Source of the DNA: Deltaproteobacteria bacterium
GTDB lineage: Bacteria > Myxococcota_A > UBA796 > UBA9615
Direction of reading: 5' to 3'
DNA length: 49,223 bases
NCBI GenBank assembly: GCA_002724675.1
Contig: PBPL01000075.1
Span: forward strand, 1 to 49,223
Shown here: piece after piece, positions 16,546-25,710 of the stretch
Numbering within the stretch: position 1 is the first letter of the stretch
Layout: each line of letters opens with the position of its first letter
The notes under the pieces: generated by a model
What the model was told of the DNA's origin: nothing
The model's input: the letters and a program-made list of their open reading frames with translations, nothing else
Databases searched by the model: none
Program-made: the position numbers and the translations under genes

Positions 16546-17775
16546 TCATTGGTGTCGCATGGCCTCTACCGGCGCAATCCGGCCGGCTTTCCAGGCGGGG
16601 TATGCCGTGGCGAGGACCGACAAGAACACCGCAACTACGGTGTAGATACTCATACTGAACCAGTCCCAGGAAGCGTAGATGACCGTACTGATGGCGACGC
16701 CCTCGACCTCCATGGTCTCGCCCATCATCTCGGTGTAGTCCACTCCGTGCTCCACGAGATAGCTCGTCACTCCCGCGCCCAGGGCAAGCCCGACACTCGC
16801 CGCGAACAGCCCGAGCAGCAACCCCTCGCTGAGGATCATGCGCCGCAGCCGGCCAGGAGGTGTGCCCAGCGCCAACAAGACACCGAACTCCCGCATGCGC
16901 TCCATGACGCTCATCAAGATGGTGTTGAGGATGCCCAGAGCAACCATCAGACCGAGGATGGCCATGAACGAGTTGTTCATGCGCCGGTCTATCTTCGTGA
17001 AGTCGTAGATGGGCTTCACGGCATCTTTCCAGCCCAACACTTCCAGGCCCTGCTCGGAGGACAGGGCCCCCTGAACCGACGTCAGCGCCGCATCCGTGCG
17101 ACCGGGGTCGGTCAGGTGCAGGGACACCTGACTGGCAGTGCCTGGCTGCTCCAGGAAGGCCTGGGCGCTCTCCAGACTGACCAGGGCAAAGAAACCATCG
17201 ACCTGCGCTGCACCGGTGCGGATCAAGCCCTTCACACGGAACAGGCGAGAGGCAACGTCGTCCTTGCCTTGTCCCATCAGCACGACCTTCTTGCCGAGGC
17301 CCACCTCGAGGGTCCGGGCCAGGTCGACGCCCAGGATGATGCCCCGCTTGTCACCGGGCTCGAGCCACTCTCCCTCGACCAGCTTGGTGTGCCACTCGGA
17401 CACCTTCGCCTCGGCCTCGGGCTGAATTGCGGTGGTCATGATGCCCACCGAGTTCGTCGCCGAGTTCAACAGACCGCCCAGGAACGTTCGCTGTACGACG
17501 GTGCCCTCGGGAACAGCCGCCTGAACCGTGGACGCAACCGAGGCAGCATCCGGGACCTGGAACTTGAGCGGGTCGGGGTCTGCCTGCCACCCCTCGCCCT
17601 GAACCACGACGTGGCCTGCGGTTGTACTGACCCCAACCCGGATGAACTCGAGGTAGGTGCCGTGGTTGAGGTTGTTGCCCATGATGATGAGCACCAGACC
17701 ACCCACGATAGAACTCGCCGTGATGAGCGTCCTTCGCTTGTTTCGCCACAGGTTTCGGAGAGCCAGTCGGAGCAT
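16546..17775 (-). CDS. FtsX/LolC-type ABC transporter permease (second)
   Basis: A 409-residue permease in the MacB/LolCE plan: N-terminal helix (LITASSIVGGLVLIIMGNNL), a large periplasmic domain (about 45-275), then three helices near the C-terminus. It includes the conserved FGVLLALGTPPGRLRRMILSEG coupling segment. Its start overlaps the stop of the first permease (TGATG). Two distinct permeases of equal length imply a heterodimer, as in LolCE. They extract a lipidated or amphipathic substrate from the inner membrane; substrate identity is not visible. Confidence 0.93.
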   Translation of the reverse strand: MLRLALRNLWRNKRRTLITASSIVGGLVLIIMGNNLNHGTYLEFIRVGVSTTAGHVVVQGEGWQADPDPLKFQVPDAASVASTVQAAVPEGTVVQRTFLGGLLNSATNSVGIMTTAIQPEAEAKVSEWHTKLVEGEWLEPGDKRGIILGVDLARTLEVGLGKKVVLMGQGKDDVASRLFRVKGLIRTGAAQVDGFFALVSLESAQAFLEQPGTASQVSLHLTDPGRTDAALTSVQGALSSEQGLEVLGWKDAVKPIYDFTKIDRRMNNSFMAILGLMVALGILNTILMSVMERMREFGVLLALGTPPGRLRRMILSEGLLLGLFAASVGLALGAGVTSYLVEHGVDYTEMMGETMEVEGVAISTVIYASWDWFSMSIYTVVAVFLSVLATAYPAWKAGRIAPVEAMRHQ

Positions 17776-19004
17776 CAGTGATGCCTCATGGCGTCAACAG
17801 GTCGCAGCAGCGCGGCACGCAGCGCCGGCCAGATGGCAGCGAGCACGGCCACCACGAAGACAAAGCCCACCGTAATGAGGATCGGCTCCGCCCGCACCGT
17901 GCCCTTCAGCACGGGGGGAAACGTGACGCCCTGCCAGCTCAAGCCGCTTCCATCTTCCATGGCGTACGGCAGTCCCCAGACAATCAGCGCTCCGTCCAGA
18001 ACAGCACCCAGGAGCAGACCGAAGAAGGTGGCAACGGCAGTCAGCAGGACGCTCTCCAGCACAACGAGGAGCATCATGCGCAGCCGAGTCATGCCGATGG
18101 CACGAAGAACTCCCAGCTCGCTCGTCCGCTCGAAGACCGTCATCAACATGGTGTTCAGCACAGCGAGGCCGGCGACGCTGAAGGTGATGACGAGCATGAT
18201 GTACAGCCCCACATTGCGCAGCGACATCATCTTGGCGGCCTGAGGATCGGCCTCTTCCCAGGACCGGGCCAGGACTTGAGACTGGCCGGCAACTGCGGAC
18301 TTGACCGCATTGGAGAGCAGCTGACTGGCCTCCAGGCTGGACGCAACCAGCATGACCTGGTGTACCTGGGCGTCCAAGGCAAGCAGGCGCTGCAGGTCGG
18401 CCAGGTGGACGTAGGCCCCGGCTCGGTCCATCTGGTCCACCCCAGTGCTGTAGGTGCCCACCACCTGGAGGAGCTCGTTGGCCATGGAGCCATCGGCCGC
18501 CTGGCCCAGGAACACGAACTCGTCGCCCGGCGCCAGCTCCAGCTCGCGCGCCATCACGTCGCCGATGACGATCTCGCCCGCCGCCACATCACCGATGAAG
18601 CGGCCCCGAACGAGGCTCTCGGAGTAATCCGTGACCGCCCGGTCACGCACGGGGTCGAGCCCCACATAGCGTGCGCCCACGGACGCCACCGAGGACGCCG
18701 CGAGCCCGTAGCTGAACAAGCGGCCGGACGCCCCCACCGCCTCCGGCAGTTCTGCCAGGTCTCCCACGAGGGCCTCGGGCACCGTGTCGTAGAGCAGCTG
18801 CTTCGTAGGCCAATCACTGTGCGTTACCTGGGCATGCCCAAGGGTCTGACGCACCATGACATCGGCCATGAGGTCGAACATCCCATCCTGCATGCAGGCC
18901 ATGGACAGGACGAGCCCCATGGCGATCGCCATACCGCTGGCGGTAATCAGCGTACGGCGACGATGACGCCACAGGTTCCGCCATGCGATACGAACGAGAG
19001 TCAT
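17775..19004 (-). CDS. FtsX/LolE-type ABC transporter permease (first)
   Basis: First gene of the six-gene minus-strand operon. Its 409 residues have the same plan as its neighbour: an N-terminal helix after RRTLITASGMAIAMG, a periplasmic domain, and three C-terminal helices with the family segment LGVLRAIGMTRLRMMLLVVLE. The RRTLITAS motif is shared with the second permease, pointing to duplication and divergence. The operon promoter should lie in the 124-bp gap divergent from valS; I could not pick out a clear -35/-10 pair there. Confidence 0.93.
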   Translation of the reverse strand: MTLVRIAWRNLWRHRRRTLITASGMAIAMGLVLSMACMQDGMFDLMADVMVRQTLGHAQVTHSDWPTKQLLYDTVPEALVGDLAELPEAVGASGRLFSYGLAASSVASVGARYVGLDPVRDRAVTDYSESLVRGRFIGDVAAGEIVIGDVMARELELAPGDEFVFLGQAADGSMANELLQVVGTYSTGVDQMDRAGAYVHLADLQRLLALDAQVHQVMLVASSLEASQLLSNAVKSAVAGQSQVLARSWEEADPQAAKMMSLRNVGLYIMLVITFSVAGLAVLNTMLMTVFERTSELGVLRAIGMTRLRMMLLVVLESVLLTAVATFFGLLLGAVLDGALIVWGLPYAMEDGSGLSWQGVTFPPVLKGTVRAEPILITVGFVFVVAVLAAIWPALRAALLRPVDAMRHH

Positions 19005-19128
19005 GAGGCTCTCTTTTACGTCCGACGTAGGACAGGGGTCAATCGGGCCCAGTCAATCCAGTCTTTCCAGCACTCCACCAAAGGCAGACCCTTTGAACCG
19101 GCGGACCAATCGGGTATATCCCCGAGCC

Positions 19129-21651
19129 ATGACTGCACTCAGTGAGCTGGAACTTCCGAAGGACTTCGACGCCGAGAGCATCGAAGAGCACTGCAAGACC
19201 CTCTGGGAGGAGTCGGGCATCCACCGCTACGACCCCGATGCTGAGGGTGAGATCTTCTCAGTGGATACGCCACCGCCCTACGTCTCGTCGTCGCACCTGC
19301 ACGTCGGGCACGCGATGTCCTACACCCAGGCAGAGATCATCATCCGCTATCACCGCATGAACGGTCGGAAGATCTACTACCCCATGGGCTTCGACGACAA
19401 CGGCCTGCCCACCGAGCGCTTCGTCGAGAACACCTACAAGATCAACAAGCGCAAGACGACCCGAGCCGACTTCCGGGCCCTCTGCCTGGAAGAAACCCAC
19501 AAAGGCGCCGCGATTTACGAGAGCCTCTGGCGAGCCCTCGGTCTGTCGGTGGACTGGAACCAGCGCTACTCGACCATTGACGACCACTGCCGCACGACCG
19601 CCCAGAAGTCGTTTCTCGACCTCTACAACAAAGACCGCATCTACCGGTCCGACGAGCCCGTGCTCTGGGACACCCACTTCGAGACCGCGCTGGCCCAGGC
19701 AGATCTCGACACGCTCAGCAGGCGAGGGCAGATGCACGACGTGGCGTTCAAGGATGTGGAAGGCAACGAGCTGGTCATCTCGACGACCCGGCCCGAGCTC
19801 ATCCCCGCTTGTGTTGCTCTGTACTGCCACCCCGAAGACAGTCGCTATACGCACCTGGTCGGTCAGCGTGCCGTAGTGCCGCTCTCGGACCGAGACGTGC
19901 CGATCCTGACCGACGAAGAGGTCAAGATGGACTTTGGAACAGGCCTGATGATGGTCTGTACCTTCGGTGACGGCGAAGACGTCAAGAAGTGGAAGCGGGA
20001 CGGACTCGACACCCGCCTGTGTATCGGCAAGGACGGCATGATGACCGAGCTTGCTGCGCCCTACGATGGCCTCCCCGCCACCGCCGCCCGCAAGCGAATC
20101 GTCGCCGACATCAAAGAAGCCGAGCTCTACCGAGGCGCTCAGCAGGTCGAGCAGAACGTGTCCATTTCGGATCGGTCCGAGGTGCCCGTCGAGTTCAACA
20201 TGGCTCCCCAGTGGTTCATCCGGGTGCTCGACATGAAAGAAGAGCTCCTGGAACGCAGCGCACAGCTCAACTGGCACCCCGCGCACATGAAGATCCGCCT
20301 CGACCACTGGATCGAGGGGCTCAAGTACGACTGGAACATCAGCCGCCAGCGCTTCTACGGGGTCCCCTTCCCGCTCTGGTTCTGCGCTGGTTGTGGCGAG
20401 GTCATCCTGGCTGACGAGACCTCGCTGCCGGTGGACCCTCTGGAAGACCCCTGTCCTGCCGACAGCTGCCCGAAGTGTGGCGGCACCGAGTTCAACGGCG
20501 AGCCCGATGTCATGGACACCTGGATGACCTCCTCCCTGACGCCCCTGATCAACGCCAACTGGGCAGACAGTGAGGGGCGCGACGGGGCCATGGACCTGCA
20601 CCCCATGACCGTCCGAGTGCAGGCGTTCGAGATCATCCGCACCTGGCTGTTCTACACAGTCGTAAAGTCCCACATTCATCACGACGACATCCCATGGCGC
20701 GACGTCATGATCTCGGGCTGGGGTCTAAACGAGCAGGGCAAGAAGATCAGCAAGCGCGACCTCGAGAAGCACACCGACGCCAGCGGCTACAACCGCTACG
20801 AGCCCTACGGCGTCGTTCGGAAGTACGGCGCTGATGCGCTCCGCTACTGGGCGGCAGGCAGTCACCTGGGCCATGACACCCGCTACAACGAGAAAGACGT
20901 TCGAGCGGGCCGCAAGCTCGTGGTCAAGCTGTGGAATGCAGCGCGCTTCGCTCTCATGCAACTGGACGGCTTCGATCCCGAAGCGCCCCGCATGCCCTTT
21001 GACGAACGTACCCCCGAAGACCGCTGGCTGCTGACCGAGCTCAATCGGATCCTGCCCACGGTCGAAGAGGGCATGCAGACCTACAACTACGCGGTCGCCC
21101 GCGAGGCCGTGGACCGCTTCTTCTGGGCCGTCTTCTGTGACGACTACCTGGAGATGGTCAAAGACCGCTTCTGGAACCCCGAGCGCTACGACGAGGCAGC
21201 GCGCGACTCCGCACGGGCAAGCCTGTGGGAAGCCCTGCGAACCGTACTCAGTCTCTACGCTCCTATCCTGCCCTTCGTGACCGAAGAGCTGTACCAGCGC
21301 ATCTACCAGCCCTACGAAGACTCTGTGTCGCTGCACGTGACGGCCTGGCCATCCTTTGACGACAGCCGGACCCAGGACGTGCCCGAGATGGCCGTCGTCG
21401 GTGGCATCCTGCGCGCGGTTCGCAGCCTGCGCACCGAACATCGGATCTCCCAGACGAAGCAGCTCCAAGCGGTAGTGCTGGACCTCACCGGCGCGGCAGA
21501 GGACACCGCCGAGATGGTGCGAGGACTGGAACGTACGCTACAAGCCGTCGGGCGAGCCGGCGAGATCCGCTACGGTGCGGGAGCGGCGGACTCTGAGTTG
21601 AGTGGCGTCCGCGTCGACATCGTTCCGGCTGAGGTCGCTGCTCCGGCGTAA
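19129..21651 (+). CDS. valS: Valyl-tRNA synthetase, archaeal/Rickettsia-type
   Basis: An 840-residue class I synthetase. The HIGH signature is HLHVGHAM and the KMSKS loop is KKISKRD. MGFDDNGLPTERFVE is the form typical of archaeal and alphaproteobacterial Rickettsia-type ValRS rather than the common bacterial GWDHAG form. Cys pairs (CAGC and CPKC) near residue 430-450 suggest a zinc-binding insert. An editing domain lies between, and an anticodon-binding domain follows at about 640-800. The usual bacterial C-terminal coiled coil is absent. The ATG at 19129 is chosen because it gives the normal N-terminus; the track's 19003 start runs over the intergenic region. It charges tRNA-Val for translation. 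Confidence 0.92.
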   Translation: MTALSELELPKDFDAESIEEHCKTLWEESGIHRYDPDAEGEIFSVDTPPPYVSSSHLHVGHAMSYTQAEIIIRYHRMNGRKIYYPMGFDDNGLPTERFVENTYKINKRKTTRADFRALCLEETHKGAAIYESLWRALGLSVDWNQRYSTIDDHCRTTAQKSFLDLYNKDRIYRSDEPVLWDTHFETALAQADLDTLSRRGQMHDVAFKDVEGNELVISTTRPELIPACVALYCHPEDSRYTHLVGQRAVVPLSDRDVPILTDEEVKMDFGTGLMMVCTFGDGEDVKKWKRDGLDTRLCIGKDGMMTELAAPYDGLPATAARKRIVADIKEAELYRGAQQVEQNVSISDRSEVPVEFNMAPQWFIRVLDMKEELLERSAQLNWHPAHMKIRLDHWIEGLKYDWNISRQRFYGVPFPLWFCAGCGEVILADETSLPVDPLEDPCPADSCPKCGGTEFNGEPDVMDTWMTSSLTPLINANWADSEGRDGAMDLHPMTVRVQAFEIIRTWLFYTVVKSHIHHDDIPWRDVMISGWGLNEQGKKISKRDLEKHTDASGYNRYEPYGVVRKYGADALRYWAAGSHLGHDTRYNEKDVRAGRKLVVKLWNAARFALMQLDGFDPEAPRMPFDERTPEDRWLLTELNRILPTVEEGMQTYNYAVAREAVDRFFWAVFCDDYLEMVKDRFWNPERYDEAARDSARASLWEALRTVLSLYAPILPFVTEELYQRIYQPYEDSVSLHVTAWPSFDDSRTQDVPEMAVVGGILRAVRSLRTEHRISQTKQLQAVVLDLTGAAEDTAEMVRGLERTLQAVGRAGEIRYGAGAADSELSGVRVDIVPAEVAAPA

Positions 21652-21692
21652 TGGCCACCGCCGGGCAGGAATGGCCCCTCCCGAAGGTCCTG

Positions 21693-22925
21693 CTACCAGA
21701 ACGGGTCGGGTTCATCGTCCGAGGCCGCCATCTTCCTCAGGACGGGCAGCTTACCGAGGCCATGAAAGACCCGCTTGGCCGCATTCACGCCAGCCCTTCG
21801 CTTCTTTCCGAAGCCCAATCGCTGAGCCTGAAAGTCCAGGCCATGTCGCTCGAAAATATGCGTGAGGGAATCTGACTCACGGAGCAGCCGCTCGGCGGTC
21901 ATGTCATAAGCATGCTGGGCTAGCTGCTGGCGCACGCTGTAGCGCATGGGGTGGTAGCTGAACATGCGCCAGTCGTGCGCCTCGGGCTCGAGCAAGACAA
22001 TGTCTACCTCAGGGAACTGGTCCCTCATCGCACGCAGTCCATAGACCACCTGACTGCGCACTAACATCCGCAGCACCTGATCCAAGACAGCAGGGAGCCC
22101 GCGGTCGCTGAGGTAGCGATGACCAGACATCATCGAGTCTCCCCCCCGAGGGTCATTGACCACCGGAACCATCGGGTTGACCGCAATAATCAGACTCGCC
22201 CCGTTTTGCACCGCTACATCCACCGGCAGGTTGCGCTCGATGCCGCCATCCACAAAGTCCTGGCCCGCGAGACGAACAGGCTTGAACAAGAGCGGGAGCG
22301 CCGCCGATGCCTGAATGGCACGAGAGATGGGGATCTCGCGTAGCCCCTGCTGACCAAAGACAACCCGATGGCCCGTGTCCACATTTACAGCCGTGATCAA
22401 TAGCTCACGAGGAAAGTTCTCGAAGTCTTGACCCAGGCCGAGCTTCTCGAGGATCTCGGAGACGTACTTGGCCAGAGGCTCGTTGGTGAACAGACCCGAT
22501 GGCATGCCACCTAACGCCTCGAACAACGCATCTGTTGGGCGACTGGAGTCCCCGGGAAGAAGACTCAAGGCGAAGCCCTTGCCCATACGCCAGGGCAGCT
22601 TCCCCGCAGAGGCTGCCCACATACCCAAGTCGAGTCCATAGATGGACGTTCTCTTTAAGGGCGGCAGACGCTTCCGATTTCGAGCGCCACGCACGAGGAC
22701 ATCATCCATGTCTTCTGGCGTCAGGCCCGAGGCCAACAAGGTCGCCACCAGGGAACCAGCAGAGGCGCCGGCGTAACAGTCCAGTGAGTTGACCACACCC
22801 CCACCCAGACAGCGGTCAAGAGCTCTCAGCGCGCCCACCTCGAAGACGCCACCCGTGATGCCGCCACCACCACACACCAGGGCTGTCTTGCCTACCGGGT
22901 TTCCTGTGCTGGTGGAGTTCTTCAT
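21693..22925 (-). CDS. Patatin-like phospholipase
   Basis: A 410-residue patatin-family protein. The oxyanion-hole glycines are in CGGGGITGGVFEVG, the nucleophile is S55 in GASAGS, and the catalytic Asp is in FVDGGIERNLPV. This Ser-Asp dyad cleaves acyl groups from phospholipids or related lipids. There is no signal peptide, so it is probably cytoplasmic or membrane-associated. It is the last gene of a lipid-related operon. The ATG at 22925 has GGAGGCGGAG upstream, while a GTG at 22931 overlaps the previous stop (GTGA) and is an alternative start. Pairing with an acyltransferase suggests phospholipid remodelling. Confidence 0.92.
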   Translation of the reverse strand: MKNSTSTGNPVGKTALVCGGGGITGGVFEVGALRALDRCLGGGVVNSLDCYAGASAGSLVATLLASGLTPEDMDDVLVRGARNRKRLPPLKRTSIYGLDLGMWAASAGKLPWRMGKGFALSLLPGDSSRPTDALFEALGGMPSGLFTNEPLAKYVSEILEKLGLGQDFENFPRELLITAVNVDTGHRVVFGQQGLREIPISRAIQASAALPLLFKPVRLAGQDFVDGGIERNLPVDVAVQNGASLIIAVNPMVPVVNDPRGGDSMMSGHRYLSDRGLPAVLDQVLRMLVRSQVVYGLRAMRDQFPEVDIVLLEPEAHDWRMFSYHPMRYSVRQQLAQHAYDMTAERLLRESDSLTHIFERHGLDFQAQRLGFGKKRRAGVNAAKRVFHGLGKLPVLRKMAASDDEPDPFW

Positions 22926-22927
22926 GG

Positions 22928-25684
22928 TCACTCCGCCTCCACAGACTGGAGACGATCAGCCCGGAACAGCTTGCTGATGGGCGCCATGTAGCGCTGGCGG
23001 ACGTCCTCATCCAGAGCCAGGCGGGTGTCCCGTCCACCGCCGCTATCCAGCGCGACCAGGACGCCTTTGGCGCGGAAGTGCCGGACAGCGTTAGTCAATG
23101 GCACCTTGCTCGCGGCCTCGGGTCGGGTCACGTCCTCACAGAGGTACATGCGCTGACCCACCAGGAGCGTCTCGCCGACGAGTTCCGACTCGGTCATGGG
23201 GCCCCCCCGCAACACGACACAGCCCTTGAGCACCACGTAATAGGACTCCAGAAGACTGCGGATCATGGCGAGCAGCAGGTCCGCTCGGTCCAGGTCAACC
23301 AGCTTCACCAACCGCACGGTTCCGGTAGCAGACACGCCCTGGTCCACCCAAGCATCGGGGAGCCCTGCCTCCCCCGGGCTCTCCACGTCCCGCACATCAA
23401 CCACCCCATGCTCGGCGAGCTGGGCGACGGCTCGATCGACCAGGTGGTCAGCGGGGACGTCGGGGTGGAACACAAACTCCTGCTGAAACAGGTCCAACAA
23501 GAAGTCGAACCGCCGCTGCAGCAGGGGCAAGGGCTCTTCATCGCGCGTACCCAATTGAAGTGCCGTGCAAAAGAATGCCGCCGGTACGAAGTGGAACAAG
23601 ACCGTGTTCTTGTAGTAATCGAGGTTGAGGCGTGAGCCCACCTCGGAGTCAATCGCCAGGATGTCCTGCCCCCGGGCAGCAGTCGCCCCGCTGCTGGGCA
23701 CGACCTGCACCACGCCCGAGGACACAAACAACTCTAAGGCCTCGTCCAAGGCGTCTTCGGGGAAGTGCCACGAGTCGGAGAAGTGCGCTCCCCTCGCCTC
23801 GAGCCAGCGAGTCAAGAAACGGGCACGCTGATGAAACAGGTCTCGGGTCATCCCGCGCCGCTCGTGAGTCATCAGAGCCGTGGCACAGACCGACGACGGG
23901 GTCACGACGGTGACATCCTGGATCTCCGCAGCCAAGTGCTGACCGACGCGCTTCAAGAAGGTCTTGCGCTCCTCCGCGCTGAGCTCCCGGTAGGGCCGGT
24001 CCAACAGCTCCAACGCCTCTTTCAGGGAGATGGGCTCGTTGGTCTTGGCATAGACTCGTCCAAACCGGCGGCGCAACGCGGACGCCCCCCGAACCAGCCC
24101 CCGCGCCGACTCCTTCTTCTTGGCACCGCCGGTGAGCTCGGTCGCGTAGTCCTCGACGACGCGCTCATAGGCGATGTAGACGGGAACGACCAGAATGTCT
24201 GGAACAATCCGATCCGCCATCGCCTCCATGTAGGTGGCGAGGAGCCCGATCTTCCCAGGAAGCATCTTGCCGGTACGACTCCGGGTGCCCTCAATGAAGA
24301 ACTCCTGAGTGTAGCCCTCTGAGATCAGCGACCGGATGTAGTGGGACACCAGCGCCGAATACAGTGGATCTCCCGAGAAAGAGCGACGAATAAAGTACGC
24401 ACCGGCGCGACGGAACAAGTTGGAGACAGGCCAGAAGGCCATGTTTTGACCGGCCGCGATGTGCGGCGGCATCATGCCCTGGTAGTACAGCAGCCAGGAC
24501 AACAACAGGTAGTCCAGGTGGCTCCGGTGAGAAGGAACCAGCAGGACCGTGCCGCGCCGAGCCGCGCTTCGAATTCGCTCCGCATCAGCGGGCGAGAACT
24601 CCACCCCGCTGTAGAGCCGAGAAGTGATGAAGTCGATCACCACCCGCAGCACAAGAATCGCTCCCCATCGATAGTCGGCCCCCATCTTGTCGAGGATCCG
24701 CGCCGCTCTCTGTTCAATGGCGTCTACTGAACGCCCCTCACTGCGAGCCGTCGTCTCAATCGCTGTGCGTACGTCCGGCTCTGCCAAGATCCGCTCGAAG
24801 ATCCAACGACGGGGGCGAACATCAGGCCCCTTCACCACTTTTCGCTCTCGGTACAGATAGCCAAGAAGCAACCACCGCAGCTTCTTCGCCACTCGCTCGC
24901 GGCTAGCGCCCTCCTGTTCCAACAAGAAGTCCTGAACGCTGACAGGCTCTCCGACTCGGACTACAGCGTGGCGGAAGTTCAGGACGAAGTGTGTAGCCTT
25001 TCGTAGACGTCCTGGATCGTCTCGCCCACCCAGCAAGAGGTCCAGAAGGCCGCGCGTACTTCGGTCTGGTCCCCGGGACCAGACGAGCACCTGAGGCACC
25101 AAGAAGACAGGTCTGTCCCGATCTCCCTGAGCCTCCAGAAGCTCTTCCACCAGGTCCTTGGTGGGCGTCACCGTCCGGAGTGGCCACCGCCGACCACCCC
25201 GCAAGAACACGAGCGCGGTGTGGCCTCTCGCTACCACCCGCCTCAAGTACCCTGAATCCACCGGGTCCGGCAGCGGCCCCCCCGTGTCCTGTCGATAGCG
25301 CCGTCGAGCCCAGGCCGCTCGCACTTGAGTCGTCAGCGGGCCTAAGGACTCCGTGCGGACATCGTTGGCAAAGCGAGCCAGTGGAAGGCCGTGCTTGAGC
25401 GCGAAGTAATTGAAGAACAGATAGTCCAGCCGCGAGCGGGTCCGCATCACGTAGACAACCGTGCCCTTTCGGGCCGCTTCGCGAATCGGCCCCAGATCCG
25501 TGTCATCACGAATATGCCGAAAGAAGAAGTGGCTAAAGAAGCGAAGAACGATCCCCAAGCCAGGCAGCATCCGCGAACCATAGGGGTCGACCCCTGGAGC
25601 CCCAGTCCACGAGGGCAGCGGGGCTGCGAGGTCCTCAACAGACTCCAGGTCGCTCTCTCGTGTACGTGAATTCGTCGACGTCAT
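22928..25684 (-). CDS. PlsB/DHAPAT-like glycerolipid acyltransferase with a degenerate duplicate domain
   Basis: A 918-residue protein. The central domain has the acyltransferase HxxxxD motif H386-RSHL-D391, a glycerophosphate-binding FIEGTRSRTGKML block and an IPVYIAYE-like strand, all typical of PlsB and DHAP acyltransferases. Near the N-terminus the segment MRTRSRLDYLFF (about 80-91) aligns with PSHRSHLDYLLL of the active domain but has Thr in place of the catalytic His. This indicates an internal duplication whose first copy is inactive. The C-terminal 350 residues resemble the helical C-terminal part of PlsB. It probably acylates glycerol-3-phosphate or a related acceptor at the membrane. 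It lies 2 nt upstream of the patatin gene and 26 nt after a glycosyltransferase gene. Confidence 0.88.
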   Translation of the reverse strand: MTSTNSRTRESDLESVEDLAAPLPSWTGAPGVDPYGSRMLPGLGIVLRFFSHFFFRHIRDDTDLGPIREAARKGTVVYVMRTRSRLDYLFFNYFALKHGLPLARFANDVRTESLGPLTTQVRAAWARRRYRQDTGGPLPDPVDSGYLRRVVARGHTALVFLRGGRRWPLRTVTPTKDLVEELLEAQGDRDRPVFLVPQVLVWSRGPDRSTRGLLDLLLGGRDDPGRLRKATHFVLNFRHAVVRVGEPVSVQDFLLEQEGASRERVAKKLRWLLLGYLYRERKVVKGPDVRPRRWIFERILAEPDVRTAIETTARSEGRSVDAIEQRAARILDKMGADYRWGAILVLRVVIDFITSRLYSGVEFSPADAERIRSAARRGTVLLVPSHRSHLDYLLLSWLLYYQGMMPPHIAAGQNMAFWPVSNLFRRAGAYFIRRSFSGDPLYSALVSHYIRSLISEGYTQEFFIEGTRSRTGKMLPGKIGLLATYMEAMADRIVPDILVVPVYIAYERVVEDYATELTGGAKKKESARGLVRGASALRRRFGRVYAKTNEPISLKEALELLDRPYRELSAEERKTFLKRVGQHLAAEIQDVTVVTPSSVCATALMTHERRGMTRDLFHQRARFLTRWLEARGAHFSDSWHFPEDALDEALELFVSSGVVQVVPSSGATAARGQDILAIDSEVGSRLNLDYYKNTVLFHFVPAAFFCTALQLGTRDEEPLPLLQRRFDFLLDLFQQEFVFHPDVPADHLVDRAVAQLAEHGVVDVRDVESPGEAGLPDAWVDQGVSATGTVRLVKLVDLDRADLLLAMIRSLLESYYVVLKGCVVLRGGPMTESELVGETLLVGQRMYLCEDVTRPEAASKVPLTNAVRHFRAKGVLVALDSGGGRDTRLALDEDVRQRYMAPISKLFRADRLQSVEAE

Positions 25685-25710
25685 GGGGACACTACTGGCA
25701 GACCGTCCAT

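Noticed and set aside
17778-19145. Long plus-strand ORF (455 aa) rich in His and Gln
   Set aside because: It is antisense to the first FtsX permease and has a composition typical of shadow frames.
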